Shown: positions 36,851-45,178 of the stretch, one piece after another | How positions within the stretch are numbered: position 1 is the first letter of the stretch | Layout of the letters: every line of letters begins with the position of its first letter | Source of the DNA: an uncultured Draconibacterium sp. | GTDB taxonomy: Bacteria > Bacteroidota > Bacteroidia > Bacteroidales > Prolixibacteraceae | Assembly (NCBI RefSeq): GCF_963677565.1 | Contig: NZ_OY781981.1 | Coordinates: forward strand, 2,906,001-2,970,000 | Reading direction: 5' to 3' | Length of the DNA stretch: 64,000 nucleotides | Made by a program: the position numbers and the translations under genes | The notes under the pieces: generated by a model | Database searches by the model: none | Seen by the model: the letters and a program-made list of their open reading frames with translations, nothing else | Told to the model about the DNA's origin: nothing

Positions 36851-38752
36851 ATGAAAAAGATACATATATTATTAATTCTGGCGCTGGTTATCACGGCAGG
36901 ATTATTTAGTTGCGAAGACAACGAAGGTTTTAGCAATATGCACGTCCTTACGGATGACGAGATTGCTGAAATAGCCCGCCAGGATTCGATTGCAGAAGCT
37001 CAGAAAAACATGATCAATGCGGATCTGATTCTTGAATATTCAATGAATATTAATATAAGTGCAAGCTTGTACGACGGTGGTCCTTTAGAAATTGAATTGG
37101 ATAAAATTGCTGAAGCATTTGGTATTACTGAAGAGGAATTAGTTGCAGGTATTGCTGGTGAAAGTGGAGCTCCTGAAATTAAAGGTTTTGCTATCGACGG
37201 ATCTACTCACAATGATTTTGCAAGTGCTGCAAACACCAACGCTCCTTGGGGCCATTGGTGGGATGCTAATGGTGATGTAGTGGATTATGGTGAGGAGGCA
37301 ATGGTTTTTGCGGAATTCTGGCCTGAAGACGCTTATTTCTCTATTGGTCAATATCCTGGTCACCTGGTTGAAGGACAGCAGGTTGTGTTTATCGAGGGAT
37401 TAAAATATAACGAAATTCGTGTTGCTGTTGTAATCACTGTTAATGCAACTGTACCGGGTGCTATTGTTGCCGATGTGGTAAGCGAACAGGATATTGCAGT
37501 TGATGTAACACCAAAAAGTGTTTATGATGCAGATGCTGTTGATTTTGATTTGGATGCAGTATTAGCCGACCTTGGAGTAGCATCAATGGATGAAGTTTCT
37601 TTCATTGGTGTAAATGAAGATGGTTCTTATGCTACCGAAACAGTTACAGGTAATGGTTTCTGGTATGACTTCAACGGTTTTGTAGGAGCATGGGGCGACG
37701 ATGCAAGTGTTTACACAAACTATGGCGATTTCGAAGCTAACCAGATTAGCATTGGTCAGTATCCTGATCATTTGGCGGAAGGAGATACTTATCTAATTAA
37801 GTACGGTTTTATGGCCAATAATAAAATTGTTATGCTGAACATTGCAATTAATGTAACTGGTTATGTTGATCCGGAAACTGCACCTGAAGGCGATCCTGTA
37901 AGTACAACTATTGATGCTCAACTGAGTAAAGAATACTCTGATGATTATGCAAGTGTAACTTTCGACGTGCAGGAAACTTTGCGTCAGGCATTTAAAATGA
38001 CAACTTACCAGATTCACCTGGCACTTAATTCTGGAGAGATGAAAGTATACCAAGGTGAAATCACTGACTCAGTAACTTATACTGCTGATGCCCCAGGATA
38101 CTGGTTAGGTGCTGACGGTTCTGCAGTTCCTTACGCCGATGGTATAGTTTGGACAAGTTTAGGACACAGTGAAACTGCATTGTACCTGTATGGTGGTAAC
38201 CACCCTGCAAACGCAGTAGCCGGAGATGAAGTTACAACTACTTACATTGTAGAATACAACGGTACTACGGTAACAATCAACTTAACGTTCAGCATATTGG
38301 CTGATAGCTACGTTGATCCGGAAACAGCTCCTGCGGGCGATCCTGAAGATCTGACATCTGAGATAACATTAGGCAAACCTTACAGCGACGATTATTTACC
38401 GGTTAGTTCTGATGTAAAAGAAACATTACGTCAGGCATTTAAAATGACTACATACCAGATTCATAAAGCAATGCAAGACGGAACACTGAAACTGTATCAG
38501 GGAGAAGTTACTGAAACAGATCCTGCATATACTGCTGATGGTATAGGTTATTGGTTAAATGCTGATGGTGTTGCTGCCGGGTACGCTGAAGGTGTTATTT
38601 ATTGCTCTTTAGACCATAACGAAACAGAGTTGTCATTGATTGCGGGTAACCACCCTGAGAATGCTGCTGCTGGTGATGTTGTTACAACAACCTATATTGC
38701 TACCTGCAATGGTGGTTCGGTAACTTTTGATATTACATATACTGTAGAATAG
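36851..38752 (+). CDS. Surface glycan-binding lipoprotein with four DUF4859 repeats
   Basis: The 633-residue lipoprotein (lipobox LFSC, residue 21, followed by EDNEGF) sits in the usual SusE/SusF position after SusD. After a short linker it carries four repeats of about 120-150 residues of the DUF4859 type. Repeats 1 and 2 share the FWYDFNGFVGAWG and ISIGQYPDHLAEGDTY patterns. Repeats 3 and 4 are close copies of each other (both contain ETLRQAFKMTTYQIH and a VDPETAP linker), which points to a recent internal duplication. Tryptophans in the W-G-x-x-G patches could form glycan platforms. Glycan binding is inferred from position and domain type. Confidence 0.82.
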   Translation: MKKIHILLILALVITAGLFSCEDNEGFSNMHVLTDDEIAEIARQDSIAEAQKNMINADLILEYSMNINISASLYDGGPLEIELDKIAEAFGITEEELVAGIAGESGAPEIKGFAIDGSTHNDFASAANTNAPWGHWWDANGDVVDYGEEAMVFAEFWPEDAYFSIGQYPGHLVEGQQVVFIEGLKYNEIRVAVVITVNATVPGAIVADVVSEQDIAVDVTPKSVYDADAVDFDLDAVLADLGVASMDEVSFIGVNEDGSYATETVTGNGFWYDFNGFVGAWGDDASVYTNYGDFEANQISIGQYPDHLAEGDTYLIKYGFMANNKIVMLNIAINVTGYVDPETAPEGDPVSTTIDAQLSKEYSDDYASVTFDVQETLRQAFKMTTYQIHLALNSGEMKVYQGEITDSVTYTADAPGYWLGADGSAVPYADGIVWTSLGHSETALYLYGGNHPANAVAGDEVTTTYIVEYNGTTVTINLTFSILADSYVDPETAPAGDPEDLTSEITLGKPYSDDYLPVSSDVKETLRQAFKMTTYQIHKAMQDGTLKLYQGEVTETDPAYTADGIGYWLNADGVAAGYAEGVIYCSLDHNETELSLIAGNHPENAAAGDVVTTTYIATCNGGSVTFDITYTVE

Positions 38753-38765
38753 ATTAATATTTATA

Positions 38766-40823
38766 ATGATTTTTAAATCAAAATATAAAGTGCATAAGTC
38801 GGAGAAATCCGGCTTATGCTCCTTTTTGTTCCTGTTTGTTTTTTTGTTCGTTTTTGCTGCATGCGGAAACGATAGTATAGCTCCTGAGCCCGATCCGGAA
38901 CCTGATCCCGACCCGGTTGATACAACCACTACAACACCTCCTGTTGATACCGTTGTGGTGTTAAGCGAATCAGACGTTGTGGATTATGAGAAATTTTATA
39001 AGCCCGGCGAGTTTGTCAACATGGATTTTCTTCGCGGTGACAGCAAATGGTCGTTCGTGCGCAGCAAACAATCGGAACACTTCATTGTATTTTGGGAACC
39101 TGAATTTGGATTAGACCCAAATGCGAGCAGTGTACCGGAAGCATTACGTGTTGATATTGATGACCTGTTGGAAAAGGCTGAATCCTTTTTCGATATGAAT
39201 GTTAATACACTGGGTTTTGCCGAACTTGGGGCTGGAAAATCAAACCTCGATAATTATAAAATGGAAATCTACTTGTTGTATCAAACCGAGTGGTTGGCAA
39301 CAGGTAGTGGATATGATGACATGATTGGTGCACTTTGGGTAAATCCGAGTACCTGTAAGCCTGTAGGTTCTACAATTGCACACGAAATTGGACACAGTTT
39401 CCAATACCAGGTGTATGCCGACTTACTGGCCTATAGCGGAATTCCAAACGAGTTTAACCGTGGTTTCCGATATGGTTTTGGTGGTAACGGCGGAAACGGC
39501 TTCTGGGAGCAATGTGCTCAGTGGCAGTCGTTCCAGTCTTATCCGGCAGAAGCTTTTACATCGTATAACTTTGGTGTTTATATGGCCAATTATCATCGCC
39601 ATTTCGGTCACGAGTGGCAACGATACGCAAGTTACTGGTTACAGTACTACTGGTCCGATAAACATGGCATCGATTTTCTTGGCAAATTGTGGCGCGAATC
39701 TGTAGGTCCGGAAGATCCGACTGAAGCCTACATGCGCATAAACGGTTTGACGGTAGCCGAAATGAATAACGAACTTTACGATGCAGTATCTCATTTGGTA
39801 ACCTGGGATATTGATGCTATTCGTGAAGTTGGAAATAATTACATCGGACAGTATGAATATAAATTTTACGAGGCAGAAGATGGAAGCTACCAGGTAGCAT
39901 ACAGCAAATGTCCGGGAACAACAGGATACAATGTTATCCCGTTAAATGTTCCCCAAGCCGGTACAGTAGTTACCACACAATTTGCTGCTATCCAGCCGGG
40001 ATCGGCTCTCGCAGCTAACGACCCGGGAACTTACGACGAGAACGGTACTTCAATGACTGCCACCAACTACAATCCCGGAACATTCACAAGAGCCGGCTTC
40101 CGTTATGGTTATGTTGCTCTGCTCGAATCTGGCGAACGCGTTTACGGTGAAATGAACCGTAAATTGTCTGCTGAAATTGAATTTACAGTACCTGAAGGTT
40201 GCGAGCGTTTGTGGCTGGTAGTTTTGGGTGCTCCTTCAACATATAAAGCACATGGTTGGGACGAGTTGGAAAGTAACGATGACCAGTGGCCTTATTCAGT
40301 GAGCTTCACGAATACTGATCTGTTAGGAAATGTAGTTATCGACCCAAATGCCGATCCTGAGGACCTTACATTAACCTACGATGTTTCGTTTGCAGCCGAT
40401 GCTGTAGATTATTCAGGTGTTTATGTAAACCTAAATACCAATGGCGATATAGCTAAAGTGGTTCAGGCACTGGCCATGCAACCATCTGAAATTGTGGGTG
40501 CGTTATTAGCTGAAGGCTCAACACCGCAGGAAGGTAAAATTGCCTTTGCAGCCGTTGAATCAGATGGTTCGTTAAATTATAATACAACTGCAAACGGACA
40601 CGGATTCTGGTTCGATAGCAATGGTGATGTAATTGGCTGGGGGAACGACAACGACAGTAAAGTATTTAGTGAATTTGCCGTTGGAACTTTCGAGTTTCAT
40701 ATTGGTCAGTTCCCAGGAAAATCAAGCAATGGTGACACTTACACCATTAAAGAAGCCTTGGTTTACCAAAAAGACGGGACACAATACCAGGTGACATTTG
40801 TATTTAACGTAACAATTAATTAG
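38766..40823 (+). CDS. DUF6055 gluzincin-like lipoprotein with C-terminal DUF4859 domain
   Basis: This 685-residue lipoprotein (lipobox FAAC, residue 33) has a P/D/T-rich linker and a DUF6055 domain (about residues 75-370) with zinc-peptidase features: H206-E207-x-x-H210 (HEIGHSFQYQ) and a likely third ligand E248 in GFWEQCAQW. A beta domain and a DUF4859 module follow (about 540-685; GHGFWFDSNGDVIGWG) that matches the neighbouring SGBP. The n-region of the signal peptide is long because it is encoded by a terminator-like hairpin. Whether it cleaves peptides or binds glycan is not known for DUF6055; the zinc motif is seen directly. Confidence 0.8.
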   Translation: MIFKSKYKVHKSEKSGLCSFLFLFVFLFVFAACGNDSIAPEPDPEPDPDPVDTTTTTPPVDTVVVLSESDVVDYEKFYKPGEFVNMDFLRGDSKWSFVRSKQSEHFIVFWEPEFGLDPNASSVPEALRVDIDDLLEKAESFFDMNVNTLGFAELGAGKSNLDNYKMEIYLLYQTEWLATGSGYDDMIGALWVNPSTCKPVGSTIAHEIGHSFQYQVYADLLAYSGIPNEFNRGFRYGFGGNGGNGFWEQCAQWQSFQSYPAEAFTSYNFGVYMANYHRHFGHEWQRYASYWLQYYWSDKHGIDFLGKLWRESVGPEDPTEAYMRINGLTVAEMNNELYDAVSHLVTWDIDAIREVGNNYIGQYEYKFYEAEDGSYQVAYSKCPGTTGYNVIPLNVPQAGTVVTTQFAAIQPGSALAANDPGTYDENGTSMTATNYNPGTFTRAGFRYGYVALLESGERVYGEMNRKLSAEIEFTVPEGCERLWLVVLGAPSTYKAHGWDELESNDDQWPYSVSFTNTDLLGNVVIDPNADPEDLTLTYDVSFAADAVDYSGVYVNLNTNGDIAKVVQALAMQPSEIVGALLAEGSTPQEGKIAFAAVESDGSLNYNTTANGHGFWFDSNGDVIGWGNDNDSKVFSEFAVGTFEFHIGQFPGKSSNGDTYTIKEALVYQKDGTQYQVTFVFNVTIN
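38792..38819 (+). terminator. Terminator-like hairpin inside the start of the DUF6055 gene
   Basis: GCATAAGTCGGA and TCCGGCTTATGC form a 12-bp stem (one G-U pair) capped by a GAAA tetraloop. Downstream come T-rich tracts (CCTTTTTGTTCC and more). It lies within codons 9-18 of the DUF6055 protein, 40 bp after the SGBP stop. It probably lowers transcription between the binding genes and the enzyme genes. Confidence 0.6.
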
Positions 40824-40827
40824 CACA

Positions 40828-42138
40828 TTGTTGAGTCAGTACTTACATATTAACCGGAGTTTTAAATCGTTATTTTCGCTGGTATTTATCATTGTTATCG
40901 GCTTTGTATTTACACGCTGTAACGAAGTCGATTTAAATGATGACCCAGAGGAAGAAACAGAAGTAAATATATATAAAGTAGCAACGGTTAATATTATAAC
41001 TGCTAACAACGCTGAAATAGAATCAAAAGAAATTTATACCGATTGTTCGGTAGAGGTTAGATCAGAAAATCCGAAATGGAATTATTCGGGTACCGCTAAA
41101 ATCAGGGGGCGTGGTAACTCTACCTGGCTATGGTACCCGAAAAAACCATTTCGTATTAAGTTAAATGAAAAAGCATCAGTTCTTGGATTAGGAGAAAATA
41201 GGGACTGGGTTTTGCTGGCTGACTATCGCGATCCAACGCATTTGATGAACACTTTTGTATTTACCGTTGGGCAAACGCTTGAAATGCCCTTCGTTAACAA
41301 TATTCGTTATGTGGAGGTAAATTTAAATGGTGAATATATAGGTGTATATACTTTAACAGAACAGGTTGAAGAGGGCGAAAGCAGAGTTGCTATCGACGAA
41401 GACAATGGCCTGTTATTATCACTCGATGTTGACGACGGCCCCGAACTTGCACCGGAAGAAAACGACAATTTCTGGTCGGCGGTTTACCATATGCCTGTTT
41501 GTGTGAAAAATCCTGATATCATTTCAAATGCACAGTTGGAGCATATAAAATCAGAACTGGCTTTATTGGAAAAAGCCATTAAAGATGCGAATTACAGCGA
41601 AGTAGAGAAATTACTCGATATTCCTTCTTTTATCGACTTTATGTTGATTCAGGAACTGGTATACAATGTGGAAGTGGCAGCTCCCAGAAGTATGTATCTT
41701 TTTAAAGATGTAAACTCAAAATGGACAATGGGACCTTTGTGGGATTTTGATGCCGGATTCGATTTTGACTGGGGAACCATGTACACCGGGCACAATTATT
41801 TTATGAATCATCGTGAACTGGTTTTGGGTACATCGCCACTTCATCATACCGGAGGATACGTTGTTCCCGGATTCTTTACTGATCTTTTTAAAAGCAGGCA
41901 ATTTGTTGCGGAATATAAAACTCGTTGGCTGGCAATAGAAGATCAGATTATGGCAGATTGCTGGCCCGCCACTTACGCGTTTGCCGAAGAATTTTCTGTG
42001 GCAATGGCGCGCGATGCTGAACGTTGGCCAATAGGCAAAGACAATGAGACCGAAATACTGCGGATGCAGCAATGGTTAAGTAACCGGATTAACTACTTAA
42101 ATACAGTAATAAACAATTATCCCGACGGGACAAACTAA
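40828..42138 (+). CDS. CotH-family kinase-like lipoprotein
   Basis: The 436-residue protein has a lipoprotein signal (lipobox VFTRC, residue 31, then NEVDLNDDPEEE). A CotH domain follows (about residues 90-420) with KIRGRGNSTW, KKPFRIKL, NGEYIGVYTLTEQ and the metal-binding GPLWDFDAGFDF. CotH proteins are atypical kinases that phosphorylate protein serines in spore coats; in Bacteroidota they often occur in polysaccharide loci with an unknown target. There is no ATG before the signal peptide, so the start is TTG at 40828 or 40831, just after the DUF6055 stop, which suggests translational coupling. Confidence 0.85.
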   Translation: MLSQYLHINRSFKSLFSLVFIIVIGFVFTRCNEVDLNDDPEEETEVNIYKVATVNIITANNAEIESKEIYTDCSVEVRSENPKWNYSGTAKIRGRGNSTWLWYPKKPFRIKLNEKASVLGLGENRDWVLLADYRDPTHLMNTFVFTVGQTLEMPFVNNIRYVEVNLNGEYIGVYTLTEQVEEGESRVAIDEDNGLLLSLDVDDGPELAPEENDNFWSAVYHMPVCVKNPDIISNAQLEHIKSELALLEKAIKDANYSEVEKLLDIPSFIDFMLIQELVYNVEVAAPRSMYLFKDVNSKWTMGPLWDFDAGFDFDWGTMYTGHNYFMNHRELVLGTSPLHHTGGYVVPGFFTDLFKSRQFVAEYKTRWLAIEDQIMADCWPATYAFAEEFSVAMARDAERWPIGKDNETEILRMQQWLSNRINYLNTVINNYPDGTN

Positions 42139-42179
42139 AGTCAATGCGGCTGTCAGTAACCCGAAAAGTAATTGTAACG

Positions 42180-42187
42180 TAAATTTG
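42180..42187 (+). promoter_or_regulatory. Possible -7 element before the DUF5695 gene
   Basis: TAAATTTG matches TAnnTTTG, about 106 bp upstream of the ATG. No copy of the locus motif and no -33 box lies nearby, so this may be an internal weak promoter. Confidence 0.3.
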
Positions 42188-42292
42188 TAGGCATAAAAAA
42201 TATCAACCGAGATACAATAAAACAGATTAATCAATCAATTTTTTAATATATAACTCTTGTAGTTGAGTAAAAACAAATTAAATAGACATAAA

Positions 42293-45001
42293 ATGAAACC
42301 AAAGAATATTCTTTTCTTTCTGCTGTGTTGGAGCCTTACGATGAATGCGGGAGCATTTGCATCATCTTTAGTTGCTTCCTCTGATTCGATAGACATTAAT
42401 AAAGGTTCGTTCGAATTTTCTACACCCGATTTCAATATCGAAATTTTAAAATCATCGCATACAGTTGCCGGATTACACCCGGTTTCTGAACCTGAATTTG
42501 ATTTTACTCCAGGCGAATTGCTGGCCAAAAGAAACAAGCCTGGTTTTTATCACCTTGGCGATATTAACTTTCGTGTTAAATTGGAAGGTGCCAATGATTG
42601 GGCATCATTCTCATCAGCTGCATCGCGCAAAAGCGTTAAAACAGTTGATCCTAAAAACGATAGTCAACTGGCGGTTTCCGATTTGAGCGGAATTTTGGAA
42701 AACAGTCCGGTTCAGGTATTACGTTACTGGGAAAGGAAAGACGGACATCTCGCTTTGCGTTTCGAAATTAAAAACACTTCATCAGAAGCAGTTGAAATTG
42801 GCGCGCTTGGAATTCCATTGATTTTCAACAATAATCACGATAGAAAAACACTTGACGAAGCACATGCCGAGAATGTTTTCTACGATCCGTACATTGGTAT
42901 GGATGCCGGTTATTTACAGGTAATTCGTTTAAAAGGTAGTGGCCCTGTTTTATTGGTATTGCCTTTGGAGAATACTCCTTTCGAAGCATGGAATCCACTG
43001 CTTGACGATCCAACACGACGTGGAATTACTTTCGAAGGTTTTCATGAGTGGATGCCATTGACAAAAGCTTATGCTGAAAACGAGTGGAAAGAAGCTACTC
43101 CATGGAATACTCCATCATCAAAAATATTAAAACCGGGAAAATCGGTTAGCTACGGTGTACAGTTTGTTCTTACCGACGCGATTAAAAACATCGAACCTGC
43201 ATTGATCGAAAATGATCGTCCGGTTGCTTTCGGAGTTCCCGGATATGTTGTGCCGCAAGATGTAAATGCTGATTTGTTTGTAAAGTACAGCCAAAAAGTA
43301 AAAAGCATGCAGGTTGAACCTGAAGGCGCGCTGGAACTGAAAAAACTGGAAACTACAGAAAATGGTTGGGTTAAGTATGCTGTTGCCGCAAAAACATGGG
43401 GCAGAGCATGTTTAACCATTACCTATAAAGATGGTTTAACACAAACCATTAACTACAAAGTTATTAAGCCTGAAGAGCAAGTGGTTGCCGACAACGGAAA
43501 TTTCTTAATGACAAAACAGTGGTTTGATGACGAAGACGATCTTTTTGATCGCGGTCCTTCGGTAATCACTTACGATTACGAAGAGCAGAAACAGGTTACG
43601 GAAGACAGTCGTGCATGGATTTGCGGATTGAGCGACGAAGGTGGTGCCGGAGCCTGGTTGAATGCCATTATGAAACAATTAATCCAACCCGATAAAAAAG
43701 AGGTGGCGATGTTGGAAGACTTCGTGCAAAAAACGATTTGGGGCGGAATTCAATACAACGAAGGCCACGAAAAATACGGTGTTCGCAAAAGTATGTACTA
43801 CTATGAACCCGATTCAATGCCTGCCGGAACTTACAGCAAAGATGTAAATTACAACACCTGGGCTGCCTGGGATAAAAAACACGCTATGACAGTGGAGCGC
43901 TCGTACAATTATCCGCACGTTGCAGCTGCTCACTGGGTAATGTATCGTTTGGCACGAAACTATGAAGGTTTGGTATCGCAACAAACCTGGGATTGGTACT
44001 TGTTGAATGCTTACCAAACTTCAATGGCTATGATGGAGTTAGCTCCGTATTACGCCCAATTCGGTCAGATGGAAGGTAGTGTGTTTGTGCACATTCTTGA
44101 TGATTTAAAAGCGGAAGGAATGTGGGAATACGCTCGTAAACTAGAAGGAATGATGAAACGACGTGCCGATCACTGGGCATCGTTAAACTATCCGTTTGGT
44201 AGCGAAATGCCCTGGGATTCAACCGGTCAGGAAGAAGTATATATGTGGTCGCGCTACTTTGGTTACGGCGAAAAAGCTGAAACTACATTAAAAGCAATTT
44301 TAGCTTACATGCCAACCATTCCTCACTGGGCCTATAACGGTAATGCACGTCGTTACTGGGATTTCCTTTACGGTGGAAAACTTTCACGTGTTGAGCGTCA
44401 GATTCACCACTATGGTTCGGCACTTAATGCCATTCCTGTATTATACGAATACAAAGAGCATCCCGATGATTTGTACCTGTTGCGTGTTGGTTATGGTGGT
44501 TTAATGGGATCGATCTCTACTATTACTCAAGATGGTTTTGCTCCTGCAGCATTTCACTCGTTCCCGTCAACATTGAAAAACGACCCTATCTCGGGCGACT
44601 ACGGAACAGGCTACTACGGGTATGCAGTAAATACATCAACCTATTTAATGCACAACGACGAATTTGGCTGGTTGGCTTTTGGTGGTAATGTTACTGAAGA
44701 TGGCGACGCAGTGAGAGTTGATTTAACAACAGCCGCAAAATCACGCATTTATGTTGCTCCGCTAAAAATGTGGTTAACATTGGATGCCGGTAAATTCAAT
44801 GCCTTTTCTTATAATCAGTCAACCGGAAAAGTTGAGGTTGAATTAGAAGAAGCAAATGAATTCACACCAAACGCATATTTAAGAATCAAGTCATTTGAAG
44901 AGGAAGGAACTATCAGCAGTGTTGCCGGACTTGAAAAAAATGAAAGAGGACAATATGTAATCCCACTTAAAAACAAAGTGGTGAAACTGGAATTGAATTA
45001 A
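42293..45001 (+). CDS. DUF5695 secreted protein, candidate glycosidase
   Basis: This 902-residue protein has a signal peptide (cleavage near AGAFA, about residue 23), an N-terminal beta-sandwich region (about residues 30-390; FYDPYIGMDAGYLQVIRLK) and a helical C-terminal half rich in W and Y (about 400-800; GGAGAWLNAIMKQL, HWAYNGNARRYWDF, YGTGYYGYAVN). A beta-sandwich followed by a helical barrel is the architecture of several inverting or beta-arabinofuranosidase families. The sequence matches DUF5695, whose function is not established. A TTG at 42263 extends the frame by ten codons, but the ATG gives a normal signal peptide. Confidence 0.72.
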   Translation: MKPKNILFFLLCWSLTMNAGAFASSLVASSDSIDINKGSFEFSTPDFNIEILKSSHTVAGLHPVSEPEFDFTPGELLAKRNKPGFYHLGDINFRVKLEGANDWASFSSAASRKSVKTVDPKNDSQLAVSDLSGILENSPVQVLRYWERKDGHLALRFEIKNTSSEAVEIGALGIPLIFNNNHDRKTLDEAHAENVFYDPYIGMDAGYLQVIRLKGSGPVLLVLPLENTPFEAWNPLLDDPTRRGITFEGFHEWMPLTKAYAENEWKEATPWNTPSSKILKPGKSVSYGVQFVLTDAIKNIEPALIENDRPVAFGVPGYVVPQDVNADLFVKYSQKVKSMQVEPEGALELKKLETTENGWVKYAVAAKTWGRACLTITYKDGLTQTINYKVIKPEEQVVADNGNFLMTKQWFDDEDDLFDRGPSVITYDYEEQKQVTEDSRAWICGLSDEGGAGAWLNAIMKQLIQPDKKEVAMLEDFVQKTIWGGIQYNEGHEKYGVRKSMYYYEPDSMPAGTYSKDVNYNTWAAWDKKHAMTVERSYNYPHVAAAHWVMYRLARNYEGLVSQQTWDWYLLNAYQTSMAMMELAPYYAQFGQMEGSVFVHILDDLKAEGMWEYARKLEGMMKRRADHWASLNYPFGSEMPWDSTGQEEVYMWSRYFGYGEKAETTLKAILAYMPTIPHWAYNGNARRYWDFLYGGKLSRVERQIHHYGSALNAIPVLYEYKEHPDDLYLLRVGYGGLMGSISTITQDGFAPAAFHSFPSTLKNDPISGDYGTGYYGYAVNTSTYLMHNDEFGWLAFGGNVTEDGDAVRVDLTTAAKSRIYVAPLKMWLTLDAGKFNAFSYNQSTGKVEVELEEANEFTPNAYLRIKSFEEEGTISSVAGLEKNERGQYVIPLKNKVVKLELN

Positions 45002-45014
45002 TCATTAATACAAT

Positions 45015-45050
45015 AAATTCCGCAGTGATTATCAATTACTTCGGAATTTT
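45015..45050 (+). terminator. Terminator after the DUF5695 gene
   Basis: AAATTCCG and CGGAATTT pair over 8 bp, with the stem continuing inward past one mismatch (about 15 bp in all), followed by TTTTAT. It may be only partial, because the next gene lies on the same strand 130 bp further on. Confidence 0.7.
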
Positions 45051-45178
45051 ATAAAATAAAAACTGCTAACGAAAACTTCATTCAATTGACAACGGTAATC
45101 ATTACTGTTATAGTGGATTGTGTTGAATTTCAATAGAAAAGATTTACACCTCCTATAAAACAACCAAAATCAGTCAAT

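Noticed and set aside
45106..45113. Half-site TGTTATAG upstream of the T9SS-tailed gene
   Set aside because: Only the right half of the motif is present, with no partner at 21 bp and no -7 element at the expected distance.
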